A stretch of 64,000 nucleotides of DNA from Nissolia schottii (lineage: Eukaryota; Streptophyta; Magnoliopsida; Fabales; Fabaceae): positions 1 to 64,000 of the forward strand of contig QANU01063901.1 in NCBI GenBank assembly GCA_003254905.1, given 5' to 3'. The position numbers and the translations under genes were made by a program. The first letter of the stretch is position 1. Every line of letters starts with the position of its first letter. Shown here in pieces: positions 1 through 10,274 of the stretch. The notes beneath the pieces were generated by a model, which made no database searches, was not told the DNA's origin, and saw nothing but the letters and a program-made list of their open reading frames with translations.

Positions 1-47
1 ATGTGATTGGTCTAGTAGTGAGAAGTATGGGTAGTATGCATGAGGTT

Positions 48-763
48 TAGAGGTAGAAATAGGGCAGGTCATCCATTGAGGGTCTTTGGCCTACCTCGTT
101 TAAAGGTTAACTTAACCTAGCCTATTTAATAAACAAGTCATATTAAAGCTTTTCAAAAAGTCTTTTTAGCTAAATAAGCCAGGTCATAGGTTATAAAAAA
201 AATCTATTAGGCTCAACATGCTAATCTATTCATAAAAAGATGCATTTTCTTATTCTTGAATAAAAAAATTCCTATCATATTCTAATAATATGACATAATC
301 ATATTCAAAATTATTTTGTTTTTCATCTCTTTCACTCCTTTAGAAACAGAGTTAGTCATTCTTCTTTGACTCTTATCTTTTTGTCTTGTCTTTGTCCTAG
401 ATTTAGATACCTAATGTTTCATCTTTTCGTCTGTTATGTAATATCTATTGATTTGTTTTCTCTGGTTGTGTTAAATTTAAATGGTTGAAAAAATATTTTT
501 TCCTCAATTTTCATTTAATGACCTAATTGTATACACTTTATGTATAGTCTCAATGACAAACAACATCTAAGTTTGTTATTTTTCTTTGTTTCAAATAGGC
601 TTATAAACAAGCTTTCAGGCTAGGCCAGACTTTTAAATAGGTCAAGTCGAGCCTTAGAAAAAAAATGTTGGATAATAAGCTCATACTTGGACTGAATAAT
701 TTAGAAACAAGTTAGACCTATTTAAGCCAAAATCTAGCCTGACTCAAACCATTTCTATCCCTT
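48..763. mobile_element. hAT-like non-autonomous element (degenerate)
   Basis: The left end reads TAGAGGTAGAAATAGGGCAGG. The right end, read in reverse complement, gives AGGGATAGAAATGG, so the ends form an imperfect terminal inverted repeat of the TAGRGGTAGAAAT type common in plant hAT-related elements. Both arms carry paired motifs such as 'aggcta' and 'taagcc'. No coding capacity is visible, and no clear 8-bp target duplication was found. Confidence 0.45.
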
Positions 764-1683
764 GATGAAATCCTAAGTTCAAACATCATTGAACATAATT
801 TGTAAAGTAAAAAAAAATCTTTTGTGGAGGCTAGACGTACTTGGGAGCTTGACAAAAGTTTAGATAATGATCAAGGGCGTGATTACTACCTGGCTGTTCT
901 TCACATGGATAAAAATGAAGGTTCTAAGCGTGTTCCTCATAAAAGGCAAGAAGAGTCGAAAAGAGACAACAAGATAGCGCAATTATTGCCCATGAATGTT
1001 GAGAATTCTTCTTGCTTAGGTGGTGTGTGCTTGAGTAGTTTATCTTTATTTAGCGTTATCCTTGTATTTTGTTTGGTCGTGTTTTTCTGAATTTGGTGTA
1101 TCACGTTTGTTTCTGTTTTGTATCCTTGTAATAAGCGTTCTTCTCCTTACGGGTGTTTTAAGCCTTTTATTAGTTATTAGAAAAAAAATAGTATCATTTA
1201 TTGGTTCTTGTTTTTTTGACAAAATGGAGGAAGACAGCGACACGAAGATATGCATCTCTCTAGACATGTCAATTTTACTTAATAGTACCCGCAATGGTTT
1301 AGTATGGAAAACAAGTTTTCCACCTGAGAAAAATGAAATAGATATTTCCTATACTCGTAAATTAAACAAAGATGGGCAGGGCGTTATTACCCCTGTGCAT
1401 GCAAATACCTGATATGAAGTGCATATGCGAGTTACTTCTAAATATATTATTAAAAAAGTGGTGTGAAACTTTTATTTTATAAACTCTTTTATAATGATTT
1501 TGCTGCTTCTTTTTTTTTTTTTTGTGTCCTCCATCATTCATTCCTCAACCCCTCAACCATCTTACAATTTAGGTAAATTGCATTGAGTACCTTTCAGGTT
1601 TACTAAAGTAGCCTCCACTCTTAAAATATTGCAAAAATATCATTACACCTTAATTTCAATCAAGCTACCAACGTTTGTTAACA

Positions 1684-1687
<4 letters not shown>
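764..1687. other. intergenic, no gene recognised
   Basis: Two overlapping open frames (about 824-1090 and 1062-1412) start at non-ATG codons and match no family I recognise. They may be debris of an old retroelement. The rest is AT-rich sequence with a poly-T run near 1510. I see nothing I can call a gene. Confidence 0.4.

Positions 1688-1729
<42 letters not shown>
1688..1729. repeat. (AT)n microsatellite
   Basis: An uninterrupted alternating TA tract of about 21 units, visible directly. Confidence 0.95.
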
Positions 1730-1733
<4 letters not shown>

Positions 1734-1761
1734 AAAGCAAATAGTTGTTAATCAAAAGAAG

Positions 1762-2096
1762 TCACTATTAGAAAAATGTTAAATACAGATAAATTTTATA
1801 GATAGAAAATTTTTTTGCCTATAATATAGATCAATTTTTTAAATTACAGACATATTTTTTGTCATAAAAAAGAATTTTCAATAATAAATGAAAAGTATAA
1901 AGATGAATATCTATATCCATCGCAAAACTCTTCTATAATAATTCTTGCGAACAAACAGACAAAATTTTTCGTAATATTTATTTAGATGAAGTTTTCATTG
2001 TTAAATTTGTCTATAATAATTTCCACCAACAAGCAGAAAATAGATTTTTTGACGAAAATTTTGTGTAAATATTTTTAAAAAAATAAATGCTAGTAT
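1762..2096. mobile_element. possible miniature CACTA-like element
   Basis: The left end CACTATTAGAAAAATG has the form of plant CACTA termini (CACTA-TAGAAAA). The right end, read in reverse complement, begins CATACTAGCATTTATT, a degenerate counterpart. The interior carries repeated 'tttttcgt' and 'gacgaaaattt' words like CACTA subterminal repeats. No 3-bp target duplication is clear. Confidence 0.35.
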
Positions 2097-2477
2097 GACA
2101 CACGTGTGAGTATGAAAAATCATAAATGTGGCAAGCTACAGTTACAAATATCAGTGTTCCAATTCAGATGTTCAACAATATCTATCCTACCTAATTGGTC
2201 GGCTTCTTTACGATCCCTTCTAACAATGGTGAGTAATGGATATATATGCATTCCGTTACTTAGAACTAATTAAACTACTAAGGATAAAGTAATATAACCT
2301 TACCATCTATTATTAGAATGCACAACCTAAGCATGCTACACGCGTGACAGTTTATTGTAACCTATTTCAAACCCCAATAAAATCCCAATGATGATTCCCA
2401 AATTGTGACACTCAAAAAGGTTCATTAATTCATTGTTAATTTCGCCAAATATTACAACCAAAAAAAAAAACACAATC

Positions 2478-3038
2478 ATGGCTGAATTCACAGAACTATT
2501 CCCCTTAGAAAAACAACTAGATGGATTAATGCACATGTGTCAATACATCATCACATTTGATATTCAAACATTGGTCATCCTTTGTGTCATGGTCACATTG
2601 ATGTTCTTCATCTTCCACCAAATCTTCAACGGCTTATTCTTTTGGTTCTTGCAAATAAGACCTGACGAATTATTGCATGATCTAGAACAAGGAACTCGTA
2701 ATCTATCTCATCGTCATCATGCCACATTGTTTCAAGCCCTTGTGGACACAAACGCACAAGCTTGGGCAATGGTGGCTACACTTGAGGATTTTGATGAGAA
2801 GAGAGGGCACAAGCTTAGGGCATCAAAGAAATTGCCCCCGCTGGTGAACTATGGGATGCATGGCACAGTAAAAAGTTCTGGTGATGATTGTGCCATTTGC
2901 TTGGAGAATTTTGAAGTCGGGCAATTTTGTCAAGTGTTTCCCGTGTGCGACCACATTTTTCATTCAAATTGCATAGATCATTGGTTGCAAAAGAAACTAA
3001 CCTGCCCACTATGTCGTAGTTGCATCCGTGCAGATTGA
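2478..3038 (+). CDS. RING-H2 finger E3 ubiquitin ligase, ATL-like (copy 1)
   Basis: An intronless gene for a 186-residue membrane-anchored RING protein, probably an E3 ubiquitin ligase that brings an E2 to its target. A hydrophobic stretch at residues 31-58 is the likely membrane anchor. The C-terminal RING-H2 has all eight zinc ligands in the C-C-C-H-H-C-C-C order: C138, C141, C157, H159, H162, C165, C176, C179. The E2-contact tryptophan is at 169. The segment KKLPPLVNYG before the RING sits where ATL proteins carry their GLD region but is not a textbook GLD. The frame is open slightly further upstream, but only from a non-ATG codon, so the ATG at 2478 is the natural start. A paralogue follows about 1.5 kb downstream in the same orientation. 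The family call is firm; substrate and symbol are unknown. Confidence 0.88.
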   Translation: MAEFTELFPLEKQLDGLMHMCQYIITFDIQTLVILCVMVTLMFFIFHQIFNGLFFWFLQIRPDELLHDLEQGTRNLSHRHHATLFQALVDTNAQAWAMVATLEDFDEKRGHKLRASKKLPPLVNYGMHGTVKSSGDDCAICLENFEVGQFCQVFPVCDHIFHSNCIDHWLQKKLTCPLCRSCIRAD

Positions 3039-4352
3039 TTATTGTATATAGTAAATTTTTTTTGATACTCCTTGTATAGTAATCATGATAGATGTAAAGA
3101 ACTGTATATATCAATGTAACCTTGCACAAAGTATGGTTTAATAGTTAATTATCAATTCTTGGTACTATATCTTTGCAAGCTCGTTGACTTTTTATGTTCT
3201 ACAAATCTCCTTATAGATTTTTGTATTTTTTCAAAATGTATATATATTCATTAACCAACACAAAATCGAGTACGAAGATACAGCAGGAGAGGCACCCACA
3301 ATCTGAAGATTCTTATAGAGAATCGCTATACAATGTGAAGTCATTTGCGCGAATTGTACATGGGACAGGGGATAACCAATCAAAATTGCCTCAAAACGAA
3401 TATCATGGTAGTAAAATGATAAAAAATTATTTTTCTTCTCCTCTTTATAATTGTATCAACTTTTTTTTTTGGCATAAATGAGATTATTCTTAAGTAAGTG
3501 TTTTCTTTAAAGTAAAGATTTATTTTTCCAAATATCACATTTTGCATTAAAAGTTGATACACTATTCTATGCAGAGTAAAATTTTGACTTAGAGGCCCAT
3601 ATTTGTGATTTATAAGGGCAAAATTATTCGTGAGAATGGTGAGTCATATTCAACACGACACTCTTCAAAAACACCTCCCCCAACACATCAATATTTTTTA
3701 GGTTGACTAGTTTGAAGTTGTGAAAATGATAAAGTTTCTTCTTGTCCATATATAGTAATTCCCCCTTTTCTCATCCTTCGTATCTCTTTCCAATCAAGTC
3801 ATCATTTGACTTAATTTTATCAATTACTAAACAAATTCTATCTTTTACTTATCATCTTAACTTTAAAAAAAAACACAAATTAAATATCTAATTTTTTATT
3901 TATATAAGCACAAATCTAGCACCTTATATTTAGGTGTATTTGAATTCCACTTGACTAATTAATCTAATTTGGGATATTGTAAATTCTCTTCTTGACACAA
4001 TTTTTTTTCTTTAAGATATCAAACCCAAAATTCTTTAAAAGAGAAATGAATTTACCTACTACTCGATTAATCTTGTTTAGTTGATACAAAAATTCCTCTA
4101 AAATCATTATCAAATTAGTCACTTTTTCCTCTTCCCATCTTTTTGCCACTTAAATGACAAAAAAAAAAAAAAAAGAGAGTTGAAAACATAACTCAAACTA
4201 TAAACGGTTGGATTGACAACTACACATCATGCAGTTCCTATGTGTAAAGTTTCCAACAAAAGGATACGTGGCATGATCTATTAAAAATACCTGCCACCTT
4301 TTCATGAGATAACATTTTGCTAAACGTAAGAATCTTGTGCAAATCTAGACAT
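3039..4352. other. spacer between the two RING genes
   Basis: AT-rich spacer holding the 3' end of copy 1 and the promoter of copy 2. An ACGTGGCA G-box-like word lies at about 4265, roughly 270 bases upstream of the second start codon. Short open frames here have no recognisable product. Confidence 0.5.
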
Positions 4353-4360
4353 CTATATAT
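4353..4360 (+). promoter_or_regulatory. TATA box candidate of RING copy 2
   Basis: TATATATT about 180 bases upstream of the start codon, followed by a CT/CA-rich leader. It fits a plant core promoter by position and sequence only. Confidence 0.4.
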
Positions 4361-4538
4361 TTTTAGAAATCTACAACAAATTTCACAATCAAAATTATTC
4401 TCTCTCTTTCCTCAACAAAATTCAAGAGACTTATGACATTTAAGCTACAACTTTCTTAACAAAAGAGACCAAATAAGAAATCAAGAAGTCATCAAAAGGT
4501 AACCAAAAATTTGTTCCTTAAAATATTCATTCAACAAT

Positions 4539-5126
4539 ATGACTTCAATTTTTCAAGCTTTTCCACCACAAGTAGCCTCATCATCAAACCCTCCTCCTCT
4601 TACATTCTCCTGTTTTGTTGCCAATGCTTCCAATGTGATCTTAATCTTGTTCATGTCTCTTGTCTTGGCGACCATCTTTTCCACAATAGTTGTTCTTCTT
4701 CTGTTGAAATTCTGCGAATACATATCCGATGCCCTTCTTGAAACAGTTGATGATGATGTTGAAGATGGAAGGATAAGAACTTTGGTGGTTAGATCTTCTT
4801 TGACACACCAAGCTGCTTTGGACCAAATTAGTGGTAGTGGGGAAAGACTACAAACATATGTGCAAGATTGTGAGATATTGAGACAATTTCATAAACGAGC
4901 CTTACAAAAGTTGCCACCTTGTGTTATTTATGGACAAGATGATCAGGAGGAGTTGAGATCATTTTGTGCTAACGATTGCGTCATATGTTTGGAGAGTTTC
5001 ATCATTGGTGAGTCATGTCAAATTCTACCACCATGCAATCACTTGTTCCATTCATATTGCATAGAGCTTTGGTTGAAGGACAATGTCACTTGCCCGGTTT
5101 GTAGAAATTGTTTATTAGACATATGA
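4539..5126 (+). CDS. RING-H2 finger E3 ubiquitin ligase, ATL-like (copy 2)
   Basis: An intronless gene for 195 residues, with the same plan as the upstream gene. The N terminus is polar and rich in Ser and Pro. A membrane-spanning stretch lies at about residues 32-58, followed by an acidic patch (TVDDDVEDG), a linker, the motif QKLPPCVIYGQ and a C-terminal RING-H2. Zinc ligands are C147, C150, C166, H168, H171, C174, C185 and C188, with tryptophan 178 after the sixth ligand. The two proteins agree through the RING and the KLPP-V-YG motif but differ strongly before it, which points to an old local duplication or relaxed constraint on the N-terminal half. The ATG at 4539 is the start; a TATA-like box lies about 180 bases upstream. 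Function as an E3 is inferred from the intact RING; the substrate is unknown. Confidence 0.88.
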   Translation: MTSIFQAFPPQVASSSNPPPLTFSCFVANASNVILILFMSLVLATIFSTIVVLLLLKFCEYISDALLETVDDDVEDGRIRTLVVRSSLTHQAALDQISGSGERLQTYVQDCEILRQFHKRALQKLPPCVIYGQDDQEELRSFCANDCVICLESFIIGESCQILPPCNHLFHSYCIELWLKDNVTCPVCRNCLLDI

Positions 5127-7902
5127 TAAGTTAATTACAAAGTGAATGATTATTCAGTTTTGTGAAAAATTAATGTGTGAATAGATGAAAATTAAGTATG
5201 GTTCTCAACGTCCTTATTTTTCTAACAAGGGGTTTCTCCGGTGTCCTATGAAATGTCAGTACCCTTTAGTTCATTATGGTTAAGATTTAACTAACTCTTA
5301 TATTCGAGATCTAAAACTTGTGGTTAAATTACAACAATTGAATACACAAATGATATCGATACCCTTGTAAAAACAAACATATTAAAAAAATTCTCTTTAA
5401 TAAACAATGTTATATATAAAGTCAGAACAATGTAACCTGAATCTTGACATAAAAAACATGATAGTTGGCTGATGAAATGTGGTGATAAGACGTACTTATT
5501 CACCCAAAAGGTCATTACTCATGGGATTAAACGTTTTTGTCGAGAAAGTAACCTCATGTTTGGATTAATAGAAAATGGATGAAAAGAAAATGAATAAAAA
5601 GTAGAGTTTTCTCCTTGTCTGAAAAATAAAAGAAAATGGACTGAAAACACAAAAGTGGTGTGGGACCCATGGGTTCAGTTTTCTCACCTCAGGTGCAAAG
5701 AAAGCTGAACATGGAGAGCTATATAGCAAGAGGGAGAAAGTATAAACAAAAATGAAAAGGACAAAATTATTATGCACAGAAAGTTGAGAAAGAAGGAGAG
5801 GGATCATGATTAAAAACTTTTTGAATATTTTAATCTTTTAATACAATAACTATTTTTTACTCATCCAAACACATATTTTTCTTTTCCATTTTCTCTTTTC
5901 TTCGTTTTTTTTCTTCTTCTCATTTTCTCCTTTCATCCCAACGAAGTACAAGTGTCGAATCCTATATACCATTAATAAAAATCTGACGTGTTATTATCAT
6001 GGATAGTTTTAAAGTAGTTGAATTTTAGCAAAATCATGCATGATTTCATAATCATTCACATGTCAAGTTTTCGTTGAGTGGATAAGAAACGAAGGAGGGA
6101 ATTAATGCTTCAATCCCTACTCATGAAACATCATTCTTGCACTTAGTTTCTCGTAAAATATTCTAGTTGTCTAGAATTTTATACCTATGCTGGCTCTCCT
6201 CACTTGAAATCAAATCAAATCAGAAACAAGTTGGGCTTGGAGGGATTCTCTTTCATGTCTTCGAGATGCTTTACAGAAAACTATAGAAAATAAATTTCTG
6301 AAGCAGATATTATGATAGTTGAAAAAAGACAAGTTATACCAAAATTTGCTAACAAAATGGTCATCAAGTCCCAATTTGTGAAAGACAATTTAATGATGTT
6401 CTTGAGACGACTGATAACAAGTCGTAAAGACGACTTATTGATGACTTTGAGATGATTGATAATAAATTGTGATAGACGACACAAAGGAAGTCCATGTCAG
6501 AAACAACCCCCATTAAAGTGAAGCATGCAATTAAAAGGGTCAAATGGAAGCAAAGAGTGTTGACCGCGCTTGTTAAAGAATGATGAATGAGTGAAGGATG
6601 CGAGTCAAGGAAATTAGCATGTAATGAGGGAACATTAATATTTGCATAAAGGTCGACCACAACAGTAAATAAAAAAAAGGCCCGAAACATGAAAGTGAAA
6701 CTTGAATATGGGTCAAATACTAAGACTCGACCAAGAACACACTAAGAAGGCCAAGAGAAGCATAAGTCAAGAGGGTCGAACACTTGCGGAAGCACTTAAA
6801 GTTGTGCTTGGTGTAGTTGAAAAGCAAGACATAGACAGCACATGTGTTGTGTAAACATTGAAGTATAATTTGAATTCAAAGTTAAGCATTGGCATTTGCC
6901 ACAGAAGCATATATATATAAAATTTAAAGTGATTGTTATTGTGCAGTCACAAGTTAATTATTACATAGATTACAACTTGAAGTATCAAAGCACGTGGATC
7001 AGAATTTTAAGACACAATTTGAAGGCACATGGTTGTAGTTACAAAGAGTTATAAGAGGTTACATGAAGGTTATTTAATTGTCGAAGACTCTATGGACAAA
7101 TCAACCACTCAAGGCTCCAATAAATAATTGTATAAGGCTATTGGATATTAGGATTTTCTATATATAGGACTTGTGAAGCCTAATTTAGTAGGATTGGATT
7201 CACTTACCAAGTACTCTACACATTCTTTCGTCATTGCGACACCAACGGATACACTAGAGAACGCCAAGTATTCCATTTTCACCTTTTCCTTTTTCTTTGT
7301 ATTCTCAATATCCTCTATTTCTTTTCTCACGCATTCTTCATTTTGTTCTTCTTTTACTTATACAATTTACTTTTAGTTCTTCCCCTTAGTTTCAAGTTTG
7401 TTTATGTAATTTTCAACCTATGTACTTGTACTTCTACATTGCAATATTATTAAAGTTATTCATTTTAATGATCTCTTTTCCATTATTGATAAAATCCTGA
7501 GAATTTATTAAATGAATTGCTTTCATTCTCCAAATCGAGATAGAGAAACAAAACTGCTATTTTTGGTCATTCATTCGCAAAACAAAATCCGGTAAAACAA
7601 GACATTTGCAGAGGTAGCACCCCAATTGAAAGTGTCACCTCTAGTAACTTAAGAGCATGTAATGTTTCTTTGATTTTTTTAATTAGGAGAGTTTCATGAA
7701 TGTAAATATTCACTTTATTTTTGTTCAGATGACTTTGCCGAATGAAATGTCATGAGGGATTAGGTAACTTCCACAACTTGACTAATTTGAGTTAGGGAGA
7801 GGGTTTTCTTGTTTAGAATCTCTATGCAAGGTGCTATGTAAATAACATCATATTGCAATTTTAACCCCTTCACACCAACAATCTTTAATATTTGGATTTT
7901 CC
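5127..7902. other. intergenic, mostly unrecognised
   Basis: AT-rich sequence without a supported gene. About 6340-7650 has a base texture unlike its surroundings (GTCGA- and GACGAC-containing words, 'gggtcgaac', 'cgaccaca') and may be retroelement LTR or leader sequence, but I found no clear termini. Confidence 0.35.
5551..5951. mobile_element. MITE-like element with TTTGGATNAA termini
   Basis: The left end reads CTCATGTTTGGATTAATAG. The right end, read in reverse complement, reads GTACTTCGTTGGGATGAAAG. The two are imperfect inverted copies, each followed by an AGAAAATG-type word. The length of about 400 bases and lack of coding sequence fit a MITE. The family is not determined. Confidence 0.4.
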
Positions 7903-7970
7903 ATCATCATCATCATCATCATCATCAGTATCATCATCATCATCATCATCATCCTCCTCCTCCTCCTCCC
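7903..7970. repeat. (ATC)n / (CCT)n compound microsatellite
   Basis: Consecutive CAT/ATC triplets broken once by 'agt', then a short run of CCT triplets. Visible directly; not inside a gene. Confidence 0.93.
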
Positions 7971-8012
7971 ATTATTATTTTAAATTAAACAAGAAAAGAA
8001 CACCATAAAGCT

Positions 8013-8373
8013 TAGTTATTAAATCAATCCCGGGGCTCGACCCATGAATCTTTAAGTCACTAGTTCAACTAATGGGTTATTGGGTCACTTGCTGAACCGA
8101 ATATAATTAAATAAATATTAAATAAATATATTAAAGTATATTAAAACTAAAATAAATATAATAAAATGATAAAACTAAATAGCAACTTAACATATTTAAG
8201 TGCATAATATATATTATTAATTGAACTATATAATCAAAATGATATGTTAGCTTGGTGGCAAGGATTAAAGTCTTTAAATCCAAGGGTACTAGGTTTAAAT
8301 CTCACATATGGTAAATTTTTTGAACTTGTACAAAGAGTCACCAGATTTTGAGTCGGGTCGGGTTTAATAACTA
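8013..8373. mobile_element. small inverted-repeat element with TAGTTATTAAA termini
   Basis: The left end TAGTTATTAAATCAATCCCG and the right end (reverse complement TAGTTATTAAACCCGACCCG) are clear inverted copies. The interior at about 8250-8310 has 'gcttggtggcaagg' followed by 'ggtttaaatctc', which resemble degenerate tRNA-type A and B boxes, so a SINE piece may sit inside. No coding sequence. Confidence 0.5.
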
Positions 8374-9290
8374 TGCCATTAAAGCAGAAAGGAAAAGATT
8401 ATGATATTATGACATATTATGATCTATTTGGTTTCTATTTTTATTTATTATTTTAAATTTTAATTACAAAAGCACCATCTTATTTTATTTTGTTTTCTAT
8501 TTTTAAGATTTTGTGAAAAAATGATTGAAAAAAAAAAGAAGAAAATCTCTTTTTTTAGTGTTCCCTTTACAAAGTCAAATAAGCATGATTAAAATCGTGG
8601 CTAATTTAAAGGGAAACAAATTATAGCTAAACATTTTATCTATGCTTCTTAAAACTGCGACAAACGGAGGTGTCACAAATATTTTAACCACATTTTAATA
8701 ACTTCTGCCACAATTTTTACAAAGAGATAGCTACAATAATTATGATGTATATTAATCACAGTTTAATCATGACTATTGCAAAGAGCCCACAAAAATAGTT
8801 CATAGCGTAAAGTAGCGACATTTTAACAACCGTGACTAATTATTGTAGATAAGCGAGAAAAAAAAAATCGACAGTGTTACAATGTTTGACCTCCTTTGAA
8901 TAACTTTGGATAAGAAAAAAAAATGGCTTTGAATAAAAATCAAAAGGAATTATAATAAGAGCATTACTCTCAACCCTGTCAAACACACATATTGTCTAGT
9001 AATCGAGAGAAAAAACAAATGGAGACTAAAACATAGGAGAGAAAAAACAAATCAGACAACCTTTGTAAAAAACTCAGCGGGTACTAAAGATTCTAGCAAT
9101 TTTTCGGGCTTGAAAACATCTATTTATAATATATAAATTTTGATATCATACATTATATGATTATCACATCAACTTTGTATAATAAGTGACAACTTCCTCA
9201 ACACAATAAACACTCACACTCATCTCTCAATAAACTACGTATATTTACAATATCAAGTTTAATAATTATTAATCATTTATTAAATTGTAA
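8374..9290. other. intergenic, no feature recognised
   Basis: AT-rich sequence with several words repeated at low copy ('gccacaattt', 'gcgacattttaa' style), suggesting worn transposon DNA. I can name no element or gene here. Confidence 0.35.
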
Positions 9291-9799
9291 TGTTAGTTGG
9301 CTTCTATATGAAAGCCAATCATTCACGAAAGAAAATGTCAGTTGGCTTCTACATGAAAATCATCTCCATACATAGTCTCAAGGAGACATGACCTTTGAAG
9401 CCAAAAGTTGTGACTCTTTGAAATAAAGTCGCGAATTTTGACACACAAAATTGTTCTTAAGTTACAATGTTTCAATTGCATCTTCTCATTAACTATAAAT
9501 AACCCTCATTATCATCAAACACTTTATTCACTTTACTTTGTGAATTGTAAGAGCGTTTGAAAGTTGAAAAATTTCTGATTATTCATAATTTTCTTAAGTT
9601 TAAAGAAAATAAGAAAATCTCTTGTTATTGCTAAACAAAGAGATAAGAGAGGTTTCGTTGTATCCCGAGAGAGTATCACCATCAACCGTTAGCAACTACG
9701 TGTGGGGGCGAATATCTCTCTAAAGATGGCGATTCATTCATGCCTTGAAATCAAAATATTCAAGTTCTTGATCATCCTCTACATACTTTTTTCCTAACA
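9291..9799. mobile_element. solo LTR candidate (TGTTAG...CTAACA)
   Basis: The 509-base segment begins TGTTAGTTGGC and ends CCTAACA, the TG...CA inverted ends of an LTR. A TATA box (TATAAAT) lies at 9494-9500, as expected at the U3/R boundary. The word GTTGGCTTCTA-ATGAAA occurs twice near the left end. The 5 bases on each side (tgtaa, taaac) do not match, so a target duplication is not supported. No internal retrotransposon coding region adjoins it. Confidence 0.45.
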
Positions 9800-10274
9800 T
9801 AAACACACATATTTCTCCCTCACAATAAACTCAAATTCACACTCTTAACTCTTCATTTTCCTGTAACAAAGTAAAAATTTAATAAAAAAAGACAAATTCT
9901 CTCTCCTACTAAAAGCTGCACTTTCCTAAAACTTCAACCTCTCATTTTTTTTTAACTCTAAAACTAAAATACTGCCACTCTCAACCTATAATCTAAAATA
10001 GAAACCTGCATTCAGGTGTTGAAGATGCAAAAAGTCTTTATTATCAAGTCTCAAACTTATCCTTGCTTAAAAAATATATTCCAGACATTCATCTACAGAA
10101 GTCCCTCAAAAGTGAGCTTATATTTAAGCATCAAAATCTGCTAGCAAAAAGCTTAATTTAATTGGCCACATTGAACAGTCTTTTACAGTATCACATTTTT
10201 CTTTTGTAGACTAAATTGCAACACCTCAAATTCATAGCTAAAATACATAAATTGATAGCATCAAAGCATACGTT
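9800..10274. other. spacer and 3' flank of the DUF2921 gene
   Basis: AT-rich sequence with no supported gene. The last few hundred bases before 10275 probably include the 3' untranslated region of the minus-strand DUF2921 gene. Confidence 0.4.

Noticed and set aside
824..1412. Two overlapping open frames of 88 and 116 codons
   Set aside because: Both begin at non-ATG codons, have no recognisable domain, and lie among transposon remnants.
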